Shown: positions 55,785-64,000, counted from the stretch's first letter. The stretch is 64,000 nt of DNA from Caloranaerobacter ferrireducens (GCF_001730685.1 NZ_MDJR01000006.1:1-64000), one strand, 5' to 3'. Notes: generated by a model not told the origin, from the letters alone. Program-made: numbers and translations.

Positions 55785-56660
55785 CTAAGAATTTCTTTGA
55801 ACATATGCCTTAGCATTCAAGCCTGCTACAGCTCCCTGTCCTACTGCAGTAGCAACTTGTGTTATTCCTCCAGTACAATCTCCTGCAGCAAATAATCCAT
55901 CAATATTAGTTTTTTGATTTTCATCTACTTCTATACTATTGTTTTTTACAACAACACCTAATTTTTTTGCAAAATCAATAGAAGATGCTGAACCGTATGC
56001 AATAAACAGTCCATTAATACTTTCTTCAGTACCATCTTCAAATATTATCTTTCCCAACAAATTTTCTCCTTCTAAAGATTTGATTTTTTTATAATTTACT
56101 TTGTAACCTTTTTCTTTTATCGTTTTAATATTTTCTTCCTTCATATCTAAATTATTCCCGTTTGTATATATTGTTATATTATCTGTTATAGTGGCCATTT
56201 CCATAATTTCATGAAATGCGTAACCCTTAAATCCAAGTATTCCTACTTTAGCTCCTTGATAAAAAAAGCCATCGCAAGCTACACAGTAATGAACACCTTT
56301 ACCTTCAAATTTTTCTATATTATTAATTTTTACTTTTACTCTAGGCTTTCCAGTTGCTATCACTACTGCCTTCCCTTCATACTGTCCTTCAGTAGTTGTT
56401 ACAGTAAATACCCCTTTTTTCTTTATATCAATTACTTCTTCATCTTTTATATCAACTCCTACCTCTAAAGCCTGTTTTATTCCTTTTTCTATTAGTTTTT
56501 CACCTTTTTCAGGTTCACTACAACAATAATTTTCAATATATGCATTTTTCAATGCTTGACTCTCTTTGCCTATAACAAGTGTTTTTAAATTTCCTCTCCC
56601 TGTATAAAGCGAAGCTGATAATCCTGCTGGTCCTTTTCCAATAATTATTACATCATACAT
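55785..56660 (-). CDS. Thioredoxin reductase-like flavoprotein with altered NADPH site
   Basis: The protein has 291 residues from the ATG (56658-56660) after GGGAGG. The FAD loop IIIGKGPAGLSASLYTGRGN is at the N-terminus, and the redox pair is CVAC in HYCVACDGFFYQGAKVGI (about 128-145). The C-terminal FAD motif FAAGDCTGGITQVATAVGQG is complete. The expected NADPH loop GxGxxA and the HRR motif are not clear: the loop reads VGILGFKGYAFHEIM. It may be a ferredoxin-linked or other atypical reductase rather than TrxB. Confidence 0.8.
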   Translation of the reverse strand: MYDVIIIGKGPAGLSASLYTGRGNLKTLVIGKESQALKNAYIENYCCSEPEKGEKLIEKGIKQALEVGVDIKDEEVIDIKKKGVFTVTTTEGQYEGKAVVIATGKPRVKVKINNIEKFEGKGVHYCVACDGFFYQGAKVGILGFKGYAFHEIMEMATITDNITIYTNGNNLDMKEENIKTIKEKGYKVNYKKIKSLEGENLLGKIIFEDGTEESINGLFIAYGSASSIDFAKKLGVVVKNNSIEVDENQKTNIDGLFAAGDCTGGITQVATAVGQGAVAGLNAKAYVQRNS

Positions 56661-56791
56661 AACTATACCTCCCAATATTTCTGCTTTTACTTAAGAATTG
56701 CTATTATTATACCCTTCAATTTTTTAAATGAATCAATTTCAAGAATATTAAAACAATATCGAACTTTCTATAATTATATGATTATCTATAG

Positions 56792-56828
56792 AAAAAAGGT
56801 CCATACTTATACAAAGTATAGACCTTTT
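56792..56828 (-). terminator. Terminator after the M29 aminopeptidase gene
   Basis: AAAAGGTC-ATACT arms pair with AGTAT-GACCTTTT around TATACAA with one unpaired base on each side; A/T runs flank it. Confidence 0.8.
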
Positions 56829-56836
56829 AATCAAAA

Positions 56837-57940
56837 TTAATCTATTAAAAATTTCCCATCCTTATAGAACAGTTCTCCATCAGCGTAAATTCTACCTCCA
56901 TTTTTCATATCGCATAACATATCCCAGTGTATTCCAGATTCATTTTTCCCACCTGTTTCCTTAGGAGCAGCACCTATTGCAGCATGTACTGTTCCACCTA
57001 TTTTTTCGTCAAACAACATATTCTTTGTAAATTTTTGAATTCCATAGTTTGTACCTATCGCAATTTCTCCTAAATATCTTGCTCCTTCATCTGTGTCTAA
57101 TAAAGCGTGAAGTAAATCTTCACCTTTAGCTGCAGTCGCTTTAACTACTTTTCCTTCCTTAAATTCTAACCTGATATCTTCAATTTCTTTACCCATAAAA
57201 ATTCCAGGATAGCTAAATCTTATATAGCCTTCAACTGTATTTTCTATTGGAGTTGTAAAAACTTCTCCATCAGGAAAGTTCATTTTTCCATCACAGTTTA
57301 TCCACTTTCTACCTTCAATACTCATTTTGAGATCGGTATCTTTTGAAATAATATGCAGTGTCTTCTTAGAATTTAAATATTCACAAATTCTTTCCTGTTT
57401 TTTAGAAATTTCTATCCACTCTTTTATAGGGTCATCTTTATCTAAAAGCCCTGCTCCATAAACAAAATCTTCATATTCCTCTAAACTCATATTAGCTTCT
57501 TGTGCACTTGCATAAGTAGGAAATAGTGTTCCACACCACCTTAAGTCTTTACCCATTCTATTCATAAACTTAATGTTAATTTCTCTAGTTGCTGTTCTTC
57601 TCTTTTGCATTTTTTTTGCATCAATATTCGAAAAAGATTTTTCGTTATATCCTCCCCAAATTGATAACACAGCATCAAAATTTTCTGTTGTAAATTTCTG
57701 CATTGGACTAACAAATTCTAATTGTTCATCACTAGCTTCTTTCAAAAATATTTCATTTAAACCCGGAAGAGATATTTGAATCTCTACGTGAGCACCATTT
57801 CTTATAGACTCTCTATAAACTTCCTTAATTAAAGGATGAGCTATATCATAACCTGTAATCAATAAATAGTCACCTTTTTTAATCTCTAGAGAGTAATTAA
57901 CTAGAAGCTTAGCCAGTTTTACAATTCTTTGATCTGCCAA
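56837..57940 (-). CDS. M29-family (AmpS-type) aminopeptidase
   Basis: A metalloaminopeptidase of the thermophilic M29 family that releases N-terminal residues. The 367-residue protein starts MADQRIVKLAKLLVNYSLEI and shows the metal-ligand area GEVFTTPIENTVEGYIRFSY (about 225-244), the run GEIAIGTNYGIQKFTKN and HAAIGAAPKETGGKNESGIH (about 319-338) with HWDM after it. These carry the family Glu/His ligands. It is a single gene and cytoplasmic. Confidence 0.9.
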   Translation of the reverse strand: MADQRIVKLAKLLVNYSLEIKKGDYLLITGYDIAHPLIKEVYRESIRNGAHVEIQISLPGLNEIFLKEASDEQLEFVSPMQKFTTENFDAVLSIWGGYNEKSFSNIDAKKMQKRRTATREINIKFMNRMGKDLRWCGTLFPTYASAQEANMSLEEYEDFVYGAGLLDKDDPIKEWIEISKKQERICEYLNSKKTLHIISKDTDLKMSIEGRKWINCDGKMNFPDGEVFTTPIENTVEGYIRFSYPGIFMGKEIEDIRLEFKEGKVVKATAAKGEDLLHALLDTDEGARYLGEIAIGTNYGIQKFTKNMLFDEKIGGTVHAAIGAAPKETGGKNESGIHWDMLCDMKNGGRIYADGELFYKDGKFLID

Positions 57941-58277
57941 TTAAAATTCCCCCTTATATAATATATTTAAAAAATAAATTAAAATATTTTATTTTTATCT
58001 ATTATAAATATATTTATCAATTTCTAATTAAATACTATTACTATTCTTAATAAAAGTCAATATATTTTTTAAATAAATTAAAATTATAATTAAAAAAATT
58101 AATATTAAGTTGGCAATCAATAGTTATTAACCTATTGTCTATCAACTATTGATTATTTTAATTTATTAACTTCCTTGTTATTTCTATTTTTTTTAGAAAA
58201 TCCCTTCTCATATAATTAAATTTTTCTTGTTTTAATCTGCCCCCTTTTACTTTTAACATTTACTGAATAGTAATTCG
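57941..58277. other. AT-rich gap with a palindrome between the ABC-F and aminopeptidase genes
   Basis: No gene was supported in these 337 bp. A perfect 11-bp inverted repeat AATCAATAGTT/AACTATTGATT (58115-58154) lies in the middle without a T-run, resembling other dispersed palindromes of the window. Confidence 0.5.
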
Positions 58278-60173
58278 TTAATCATTCAACTCAATCCATT
58301 TATCCATTAATTCTTCAAATCTCATTTTAAGTTTTTGTTTTTCATTATAAATTTCATTTAATTTAATATAATCCGTTTTGTATTTTTCCATAGCTTTATC
58401 TTTTTCTTCAATAAGTTTTTCTAACTGTTCTATTTCCTTTTCTAAATCACATATCTGTTTATCTACATTTATTTTTCTTTTACTTGCTCCTTTCTTATAA
58501 CCTTTCTTTATTTCTTTCTGTTTCACTTGATTATTTATACTATTACTAAGCATTCTCCTTGTTTTTTCATTTTTATAGTAATCATAGTTGCCTAAGTAAT
58601 TTATTAATTTTTTGTTCTCAAGCTCTACTATCCTATCAGCAATTTTATTTATAAAATATCTATCGTGAGAAATAAATATAATAGTTCCCCCAAAATCTGA
58701 TAATGCATCTTCTAGCATTTCTCTTGAATCAATATCTAAATGATTTGTAGGTTCATCTAATATTAAAGTATTTATATCTTGCTGCATCAATAAACACAAC
58801 TTTAATCTTGTTTTCTCGCCTCCTGAGAGATTTTTTACTGTTTTGAATACATCTTCACTATAAAATAAAAACTTAGCTAAAATTCTTCTAGCCTTATCTT
58901 CAGGCATAGGGAAGTAATCTCTAAATACTTCTAGTACAGTAGAATCTTCATTATCAAATATTATATCTTGTTCTAGATATCCAATATTAACGCCAGTACC
59001 AATAATAATTTCTCCTTCATCAGGAGTATACTGATTTAATAACATTTTTATAAGTGTTGATTTGCCACTTCCATTTTTGCCTAATATACCCAGCTTTTCT
59101 CCATATCTAACATGTAAATTTAGTTTTTTAAAAATAGTATTATTTCCAAACGACTTACTTAACTCCTTTATTATTATTACATCTTTACCAGATCTATTAC
59201 TATTAGAAAATTTTAATTGTATCTTTGGTTTTTCTAATATTGGTTTTTCTATTTTTCCCATTCTCTCTAGCCTTTTTTCCATATTCTTTGCTTTTTTAAA
59301 CATATCCGCATTATCAGCTCTATATCCCCAATCTCTAAACCTCTTTATTGCTTCTTCCATATCTTTTATTTTTTTTTGCTGATTTTTATAAGCCTGAAAT
59401 GCCTCTATTAGCTGTCTTTCTTTTTCTTTAACATAGTAAGAATAATTACCATAAAACATTTTAGCTTTTCCTGCTTCTATTTCTATTATTTTATTAACTA
59501 CTCTATCAAGAAAATATCTGTCATGTGATATTATCAAAACTGTTCCACTATATTCATTAAGAAAACTTTCAAGCCACTCAATAGATTCTATATCTAAATG
59601 ATTTGACGGCTCATCAAGTAATAATATATCTGGATTTTGTAATAAAATTTTCCCTAGTAAAACAGTAGTCTTTTCACCACCACTCAATGTAGAAAATTTC
59701 CTCTCTCTAAAATCTTCTTCAATTTTCAAACCTGTACATATTTTGTTTAACTTTTCTTCTATATCATAACCACCTTTATATTCAAATAACAACTGTAATT
59801 GACCATATCTTTTAATAACTTTATCTAACTCTTCACCTTTTATAATATTCATTTTCTCTTCTAGTTTTTTCATATCTCCTCGTATTTTAAATAGCTCTTC
59901 AAAAGCAGTGTTTAATACATCTATTACCTTATAATCATATGGGAAGACAGGTATTTGATCGAGATATCCTATCGTTGCTCCTTTTCTTATAGATATAATG
60001 CCATTTTCATAATTTTCAATACCAGCTATTATTTTAAATATTGTAGTCTTCCCCGCACCGTTAGATCCAACTAACCCTACTCTTTCACCAGTTTTAACCT
60101 CAAAAGAAATTTTTTTCAGTATTTTATTTGCTCCATAATATTTTTCAACATCATTTAAACTTAGCTCAATCAT
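58278..60173 (-). CDS. ABC-F family ATP-binding protein
   Basis: The 631-residue protein has two ABC domains in tandem and no membrane part. Walker A motifs are GLVGSNGAGKTTIFKIIAG (about 34-52) and GILGKNGSGKSTLIKMLLNQ (about 356-375). Both signatures are LSGGEKT. A linker with many Lys/Glu lies between, and a coiled-coil C-terminus (QICDLEKEIEQLEKLIEEKD). ABC-F proteins act on ribosomes and some give antibiotic resistance. Its two-hairpin leader suggests regulated expression. The subtype is not assigned. Confidence 0.92.
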   Translation of the reverse strand: MIELSLNDVEKYYGANKILKKISFEVKTGERVGLVGSNGAGKTTIFKIIAGIENYENGIISIRKGATIGYLDQIPVFPYDYKVIDVLNTAFEELFKIRGDMKKLEEKMNIIKGEELDKVIKRYGQLQLLFEYKGGYDIEEKLNKICTGLKIEEDFRERKFSTLSGGEKTTVLLGKILLQNPDILLLDEPSNHLDIESIEWLESFLNEYSGTVLIISHDRYFLDRVVNKIIEIEAGKAKMFYGNYSYYVKEKERQLIEAFQAYKNQQKKIKDMEEAIKRFRDWGYRADNADMFKKAKNMEKRLERMGKIEKPILEKPKIQLKFSNSNRSGKDVIIIKELSKSFGNNTIFKKLNLHVRYGEKLGILGKNGSGKSTLIKMLLNQYTPDEGEIIIGTGVNIGYLEQDIIFDNEDSTVLEVFRDYFPMPEDKARRILAKFLFYSEDVFKTVKNLSGGEKTRLKLCLLMQQDINTLILDEPTNHLDIDSREMLEDALSDFGGTIIFISHDRYFINKIADRIVELENKKLINYLGNYDYYKNEKTRRMLSNSINNQVKQKEIKKGYKKGASKRKINVDKQICDLEKEIEQLEKLIEEKDKAMEKYKTDYIKLNEIYNEKQKLKMRFEELMDKWIELND

Positions 60174-60213
60174 GAAAACCCCTCCATTTCTATAACTAAT
60201 TAATAAAACAAAA

Positions 60214-60241
60214 ACCTAGGCGAGTATATCTTCACCTAGGT
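60214..60241 (-). terminator. Leader hairpin 2 before the ABC-F gene
   Basis: ACCTAGG and CCTAGGT arms enclose a 14-nt loop; on the minus strand it is followed by TTTTGTTTTATT. It lies just before the ABC-F SD, so it is in its 5' leader. Confidence 0.75.
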
Positions 60242-60279
60242 CTTCCAATCCACTAATATAAATTGTAGAGACACAAAAA

Positions 60280-60307
60280 GCCTAGGTAAATATTTCTTTA
60301 CCTAGGC
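60280..60307 (-). terminator. Leader hairpin 1, shared arms with hairpin 2
   Basis: A perfect 11-bp stem GCCTAGGTAAA/TTTACCTAGGC followed on the minus strand by TTTTTGTG. It also terminates the small gene at 60366. Its 3' arm can pair with the 5' arm of hairpin 2. Confidence 0.8.
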
Positions 60308-60365
60308 ATACATTCGGCACATCATTCAAATGTTTTTTAGAAAATTAGTGGTAAAGATAATTTAC

Positions 60366-60497
60366 TCATTCTAAGTTAACATAATATTTAATTTTGGACA
60401 CACTACCCCCTTGGATTGCTTGAATAAATGTAATCGCTGAATTTGAAGCTGGTAGCCTATCCAAAATAACATTACTTAGAACTTGAGCTTTCACCAC
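60366..60497 (-). CDS. Small 43-residue hypothetical protein
   Basis: A short frame from GTG (60495-60497, or the next GTG) with a good SD (AAAGGAGTG) reads VVKAQVLSNVILDRLPASNS then AITFIQAIQGGSVSKIKYYV and NLE. I do not recognise it. The composition looks like a real small soluble protein. It lies upstream of the ABC-F leader, and the stop is 58 bp before hairpin 1, so it could also be a leader peptide for that region. Confidence 0.55.
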   Translation of the reverse strand: MVKAQVLSNVILDRLPASNSAITFIQAIQGGSVSKIKYYVNLE

Positions 60498-60586
60498 TTA
60501 CACTCCTTTAGTTTATTAATTAAATTTTACCATATAAAATATAACTTTCACAATACTTTTTGAAAATTATAATATTTCCCACTAAT

Positions 60587-60733
60587 TTATCTATATATAT
60601 CTTCATTCTTTTTAATATAAATATCAAGTGCTTTAATACCTCTATGAGCAAGTTTAATGAATAAAATAAAACAATATACCCAAATACCAAAAAAAATAAA
60701 CACAAAAATAGCATTAAATATAGCAAACCTCAT
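60587..60733 (-). CDS. Small 48-residue membrane protein
   Basis: A frame from ATG (60731-60733) encodes one hydrophobic segment (FAIFNAIFVFIFFGIWVYCF, residues 3-22) followed by a basic tail (IKLAHRGIKALDIYIKKNED). An AGGTGG lies 11 nt upstream, slightly far. I prefer this frame to an overlapping 68-codon frame (60520-60726) that starts at TTG without an SD. Function unknown. Confidence 0.5.
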   Translation of the reverse strand: MRFAIFNAIFVFIFFGIWVYCFILFIKLAHRGIKALDIYIKKNEDIYR

Positions 60734-60900
60734 TATAATACATTCCACCTTTCCGAATTTTTTCTGAACTTTCTAAAATATTATATAGTATATTCGTTAA
60801 AGCAAAAAACATTCCTTTATATATTACATTTTTTTAACATAAATCTAAATATTAACAAATCCATTAAACTAACACTTACCCCTAGATCAAAAATACAAAA

Positions 60901-60931
60901 GATTAGAGATTGCATCTTGCAATCTCTAATC
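60901..60931 (-). terminator. Terminator after the NSS transporter unit
   Basis: A 14-bp perfect stem GATTAGAGATTGCA/TGCAATCTCTAATC with a 3-nt loop; the minus strand continues TTTTGTATTTTTG. Confidence 0.88.
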
Positions 60932-60938
60932 CTTCTCT

Positions 60939-61037
60939 TTAATTTTTACTTTTCTTTGCAATCGATATAGACCAGAAAAGTCCTCCGTATAAGAATAATA
61001 CTCCTATTATAAGCATAATCCATGCTCCAACGGTCAT
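60939..61037 (-). CDS. MetS-like small subunit of an NSS transporter
   Basis: A 32-residue protein with one membrane helix: MTVGAWIMLIIGVLFLYGGL then FWSISIAKKSKN. Start ATG follows GAGGAGGTCGGTAAAG. It is only 42 bp downstream of the NSS gene, matching the known pairing of MetP-type transporters with a tiny MetS subunit needed for function. It is too short for most gene finders. Confidence 0.8.
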   Translation of the reverse strand: MTVGAWIMLIIGVLFLYGGLFWSISIAKKSKN

Positions 61038-61079
61038 CTTTACCGACCTCCTCAAAGGTTAAATATTATTTTTTTACTA

Positions 61080-62594
61080 CTACTCTTCTTGCATTATTTT
61101 TACATCTGAATTATATTGACTCTTAGTTTTACCTAATACTATAGATACTATAATAACAACTGCTAACATTAACCAACCGCCTATTATAATAGACCAAAGT
61201 GGATATCCCCCATAAAATTTTCCATTTACTACATCAATTATTTCTTGTACTATATTCCAAATCAATATTCCACCAAGAACTATTGGAGTAATAACAGCAA
61301 TCATTACATCATACCACTTACCTAGTTTCACCTCAGATATAGGATTAAAGTAATTTCTTAATTTTGATGTTTTATAAATCCAACCTATTGCAATTGCTTC
61401 AAATAAACCAACTGCTACTATACCAAAGTTATTAATATATCTATCAACAATGTCTAACCAGTATAATCCTCCTTTTGTAGCATAAAGGAAACTTATAATA
61501 AAGCCTACAAGACATGTTAAACGTACAACTTTTTTCTTATTCCATCCCCATTTGTCAACTAAACCAGCAACAACACCTTCAATAAGTGAAAATGCTGAAT
61601 CTATTCCTAAAGTAAACAACATTATAAAAAATACTAATGAGAATATTACTGCACCAAATGGTAATAAGCTTATTGCTTCTGGATAAGTCCAAAAAGCTAA
61701 TCCAACTCCACCATTTCCTGCAACTTCACTAACTAAAGCCCCTTTAGTAAAAGCCATATATCCCATTGTACCAAAAACTGCAAAACCTGCTAAGAAACTA
61801 ATGCCGCAATTTGCAAACACTGTAATAAGAGCATTGTTAGTAATATCTGACTTTCTAGGCAAATAGCTTGCATAAGCAATCATTACACCAAATGCTAAAC
61901 TCAATGTAAAGAAAACTTGACCATATGCGGATGCCCAAACTTTAGGATCTAATAATTTTGAAAAATCAGGATTTAAATAGAAATTAATACCATCTATTGC
62001 TCCTGGCAATGTTAAAGCTCTTATTACTAATATACCGAGCATTATAACAGGCAATGGCACTGTCCATTTAACAACCTTACCTACTGAATGCACACCATTT
62101 CTAATACACCAATAAATCGCTCCCCAAGCTAATATTAATCCTATTATAATCGGTAAACTAAATCCTCCTAATTCACCAGGTCCACTAGAAATTTGAAGAA
62201 CTTTATTTAAGAAGAAGTCTTTTGGTGCACTACCCCATGCTATTTTTAAAGAATACCATAAATAATCAATTACCCAAGCCATAATCACACTATAATAAGT
62301 TATTATTACAAAACTAGCTGCTATAGCCAACCATCCCAAACTCTCCCAGCCTTTTTTAATCTTACTAAAAGCAGTAGGTGCACCAGCTTGAAACTTATGA
62401 CCTATAGCAAATTCTGCTATTAATAGAGGAATTCCAGCTGTTAGTAATGCTATAAAATAAGGTATTAAGAAAGCTCCTCCTCCATTTTCAGCTGCCATAT
62501 AAGGGAAACGCCACGCATTACCCAATCCTGCAGCTGAGCCTATAGCTGCAAAAACAAATGCAGTCCTTGTGCTCCATCTTTCTCTGTCAAGCAT
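61080..62594 (-). CDS. Sodium-dependent amino acid transporter (NSS family, MetP-like)
   Basis: A Na+-coupled importer. The 504-residue protein has about 12 membrane segments and the NSS start DRERWSTRTAFVFAAIGSAA (about 3-22) with GLGNAWRFPYMAAENGGGAF (about 23-42), where Na+ site residues reside. Gram-positive members of this length commonly carry methionine or alanine. It is co-transcribed with the MetS-like small gene, supporting a MetPS-type system. Substrate is inferred. Confidence 0.9.
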   Translation of the reverse strand: MLDRERWSTRTAFVFAAIGSAAGLGNAWRFPYMAAENGGGAFLIPYFIALLTAGIPLLIAEFAIGHKFQAGAPTAFSKIKKGWESLGWLAIAASFVIITYYSVIMAWVIDYLWYSLKIAWGSAPKDFFLNKVLQISSGPGELGGFSLPIIIGLILAWGAIYWCIRNGVHSVGKVVKWTVPLPVIMLGILVIRALTLPGAIDGINFYLNPDFSKLLDPKVWASAYGQVFFTLSLAFGVMIAYASYLPRKSDITNNALITVFANCGISFLAGFAVFGTMGYMAFTKGALVSEVAGNGGVGLAFWTYPEAISLLPFGAVIFSLVFFIMLFTLGIDSAFSLIEGVVAGLVDKWGWNKKKVVRLTCLVGFIISFLYATKGGLYWLDIVDRYINNFGIVAVGLFEAIAIGWIYKTSKLRNYFNPISEVKLGKWYDVMIAVITPIVLGGILIWNIVQEIIDVVNGKFYGGYPLWSIIIGGWLMLAVVIIVSIVLGKTKSQYNSDVKIMQEE

Positions 62595-62823
62595 AATGTT
62601 CCCTCCTTATACTTTAGATAAATTAAAAACTTTAATTTAAAACTCTCCCCCTTCTTTAGATATTTATTAGAATATATCTTATATAAAATATATATTATCG
62701 GAATATTAAAAATATTTTTAAAATATTAGTTTTTTGATTAAAAACTTATTCCATCCATTTTGTGGTAATTTATTGAACTATTATCTTTTTTCATGTAATA
62801 TTAAATTAAAATAATGTCGTCAT

Positions 62824-62853
62824 TTGCTTATCTATATTCGATTTTCGTATAAT
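62824..62853 (+). promoter_or_regulatory. Promoter of the nitroreductase gene
   Basis: TTGCTT (62824-62829), 18 bp, TATAAT (62848-62853). The -10 is perfect and the -35 weak; the start codon is 31 bp further on. Confidence 0.5.
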
Positions 62854-62883
62854 GAATATTGAATGACAAAAGGAGGGTAATAA

Positions 62884-63522
62884 ATGGAAAGATTGGATTT
62901 TATCTACAAAAGACATAGTGTTAGGAAGTTTAAAAACATAGACGTACCTATAGAAGATATAAAAGAAATAATAAAAGCTGGTACATATGCTCCATCAGGT
63001 AAGAATCTGCAGAACTGGCATTTTGTCGTTATAAAGAATAAAGCAAAAATAGAAGAGATGGCTAGAATCGTCGAGAGAAAAAATGCAGAACTTGCGAACT
63101 ATGCAAAAGATGAAAATACTAAAAAGTCATTTACTAAATACCTAAAATATCATACAGTTTTTAGAAATGCACCAGTAGTAATATTAGTATATGCTGGTCC
63201 ATATCCTTCAACTGGTCTTGAACTGCTAAAAGAAAAAGGAGCATCGAAAGAAGAGTTAGATGCTGTTATTTTACCAAACCCAGGTATACAAAATATCGCT
63301 GCTGCAATGGAAAACATTCTTTTAGCTGCATCTAATATGGGATATGGCACTTGCTGGATGACAGGACCTAATTATGCAAGTAAAGAAATAGCTGACTATA
63401 TAGGTTTTAAAAAAGAAGGATATTTTCTTGCAGCAATGACTCCACTTGGAGTGCCAGAAGAATCTGAACTAAAAAGCCCACCAAGAAAGCCTTTAGAGGA
63501 AGTTATGACAATCATTGAATAA
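62884..63522 (+). CDS. Nitroreductase family protein
   Basis: The 212-residue flavin protein starts MERLDFIYKRHSVRKFKNID, the FMN phosphate motif of the family, and has IKAGTYAPSGKNLQNWHFVV (about 29-48) and the FMN-side loop AMENILLAASNMGYGTCWMT (about 140-159). Members reduce nitro compounds, quinones or flavins with NAD(P)H. It is one of two plus-strand genes and convergent with the HAD gene through a shared terminator. Substrate unknown. Confidence 0.92.
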   Translation: MERLDFIYKRHSVRKFKNIDVPIEDIKEIIKAGTYAPSGKNLQNWHFVVIKNKAKIEEMARIVERKNAELANYAKDENTKKSFTKYLKYHTVFRNAPVVILVYAGPYPSTGLELLKEKGASKEELDAVILPNPGIQNIAAAMENILLAASNMGYGTCWMTGPNYASKEIADYIGFKKEGYFLAAMTPLGVPEESELKSPPRKPLEEVMTIIE

Positions 63523-63530
63523 AATATTTT

Positions 63531-63550
63531 GCGGAGGTAGAAACCTCCGC
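63531..63550. terminator. Bidirectional terminator between nitroreductase and HAD genes
   Basis: GCGGAGGT/ACCTCCGC perfect 8-bp stem with an AGAA loop, placed between two converging genes. Confidence 0.8.
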
Positions 63551-63562
63551 TATTTACATTCG

Positions 63563-64000
63563 CTATCCTCTCAAAGTAGCTTTTAATCTATTAGGATTTA
63601 ATAATAAATCTAAACAAGTATCTATATTTTTTGTTATAATATCGCTATTTTTGATTGTTTCTACAAAACAACCTTCATCTCCTATTATCACTATCCCTAT
63701 TTGTACTTCTTTAAGCATAAGCATATCGTTATTCCCATTGCCTATAGCTATACAATACTCAGCCCCTAATTCCTTAACAAAGTTAAGCTTATCAATTTTT
63801 CCATTTTCTTGAGAAATTATTTTGAGATTAACATTTACATCTCTAAGATTTTCTTTTACATTGCCATATGTATCAGCTGTTAATACATAAACTTCTACTT
63901 TTTCGCTTAACTTCTTAAGCTTTTCTTTGATTTCAGACTTCATAATGCCATCTACAGCTAAAGTACCATTGTAATCAAATATAACATACTTTATTTTTAA
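63563..64000 (-). CDS. HAD-family soluble P-type ATPase-like phosphatase, cut by the window edge
   Basis: The frame is open to the window end (146 codons including the stop), upstream of the ATG at 63943: KIKYVIFDYNGTLAVDGIMK includes HAD motif I (D-x-N-x-T), so the real start lies beyond 64000 or close to it. HAD motifs II (VLTADTYGN) and III/IV (AIGNGNNDMLMLKE) follow, as in the soluble P-type-like ATPase group. Ends NPNRLKATLRG. Substrate unknown. Confidence 0.8.
   Translation of the reverse strand, partial: LKIKYVIFDYNGTLAVDGIMKSEIKEKLKKLSEKVEVYVLTADTYGNVKENLRDVNVNLKIISQENGKIDKLNFVKELGAEYCIAIGNGNNDMLMLKEVQIGIVIIGDEGCFVETIKNSDIITKNIDTCLDLLLNPNRLKATLRG

Noticed and set aside
60520-60726. 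A 68-codon hydrophobic frame
   Set aside because: It starts at TTG without an SD and overlaps a better-supported 48-codon frame (60587-60733) with an ATG and an AGGTGG upstream.

Overview
The window comes from a low-GC, endospore-forming anaerobe of the class Clostridia. The evidence is AT-rich DNA, the sporulation genes spoIIE, yabP, yabQ, spoVB, spoVT and spoVG, a Na+-pumping methylmalonyl-CoA decarboxylase, thl/hbd/crt, and gene order shared with the Bacillus lysS-to-purR region. A Tissierellales-like lineage is my guess only. Almost every gene is on the minus strand; the exceptions are murC and a nitroreductase gene. Many starts below were moved to the codon that follows a visible Shine-Dalgarno sequence (SD).

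Layout, left to right. (1) 0-6.7 kb: a promoter at the edge that probably drives an rRNA operon outside the window, then lysS, greA, a three-gene group (Rossmann-like protein, quinate 5-dehydrogenase-like protein, HTH regulator), dusB and coaX. (2) 6.7-18.5 kb: an accessory block lying between coaX and ftsH, which are neighbours in Bacillus. It holds birA, three tandem carboxypeptidase-regulatory-like paralogs, an eight-gene succinyl-CoA to propionyl-CoA module (mcmA, mcmB, meaB, mce, mmdA, mmdD, mmdC, mmdB) and a thioesterase. (3) 18.6-44.4 kb: the conserved ftsH, hpt, tilS, yabT, yabS, spoIIE, divIC, yabQ, yabP, rqcP, hup, mazG, spoVB, spoVT, prsA, mfd, pth, prs, glmU, spoVG, purR block, followed by murC. 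(4) 44.6-53.1 kb: an LCP-family gene, thl-hbd-crt and accB-accC-accD-accA. (5) 53.4-64 kb: a phospholipase C-like protein, an ACR3/bile-acid-type transporter, a thioredoxin reductase-like flavoprotein, an M29 aminopeptidase, an ABC-F protein with a two-hairpin leader, three very small genes including a MetS-like transporter subunit, an NSS transporter, a nitroreductase and a partial HAD phosphatase.

How the genes work together: BirA should biotinylate the carrier MmdC and AccB, both encoded here. The mutase, epimerase and decarboxylase turn succinyl-CoA into propionyl-CoA while pumping Na+, and Na+-coupled carriers such as the NSS transporter could use that gradient.

The most unusual content is intergenic. 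A roughly 250-bp element with a long imperfect inverted repeat and a multi-stem core occurs twice in full and once as a deletion derivative. Each full copy sits between two copies of the local terminator hairpin, and one internal stem shows a compensatory base-pair change. A separate 115-bp two-hairpin repeat occupies seven gene boundaries between 39.6 and 49.3 kb. Regulatory sites supported by sequence include a spoIIE promoter with a 21-bp spacer and Spo0A-like boxes, a sigma-H promoter at spoVG, a possible FapR-type operator at accB and direct repeats at the LCP gene promoter.
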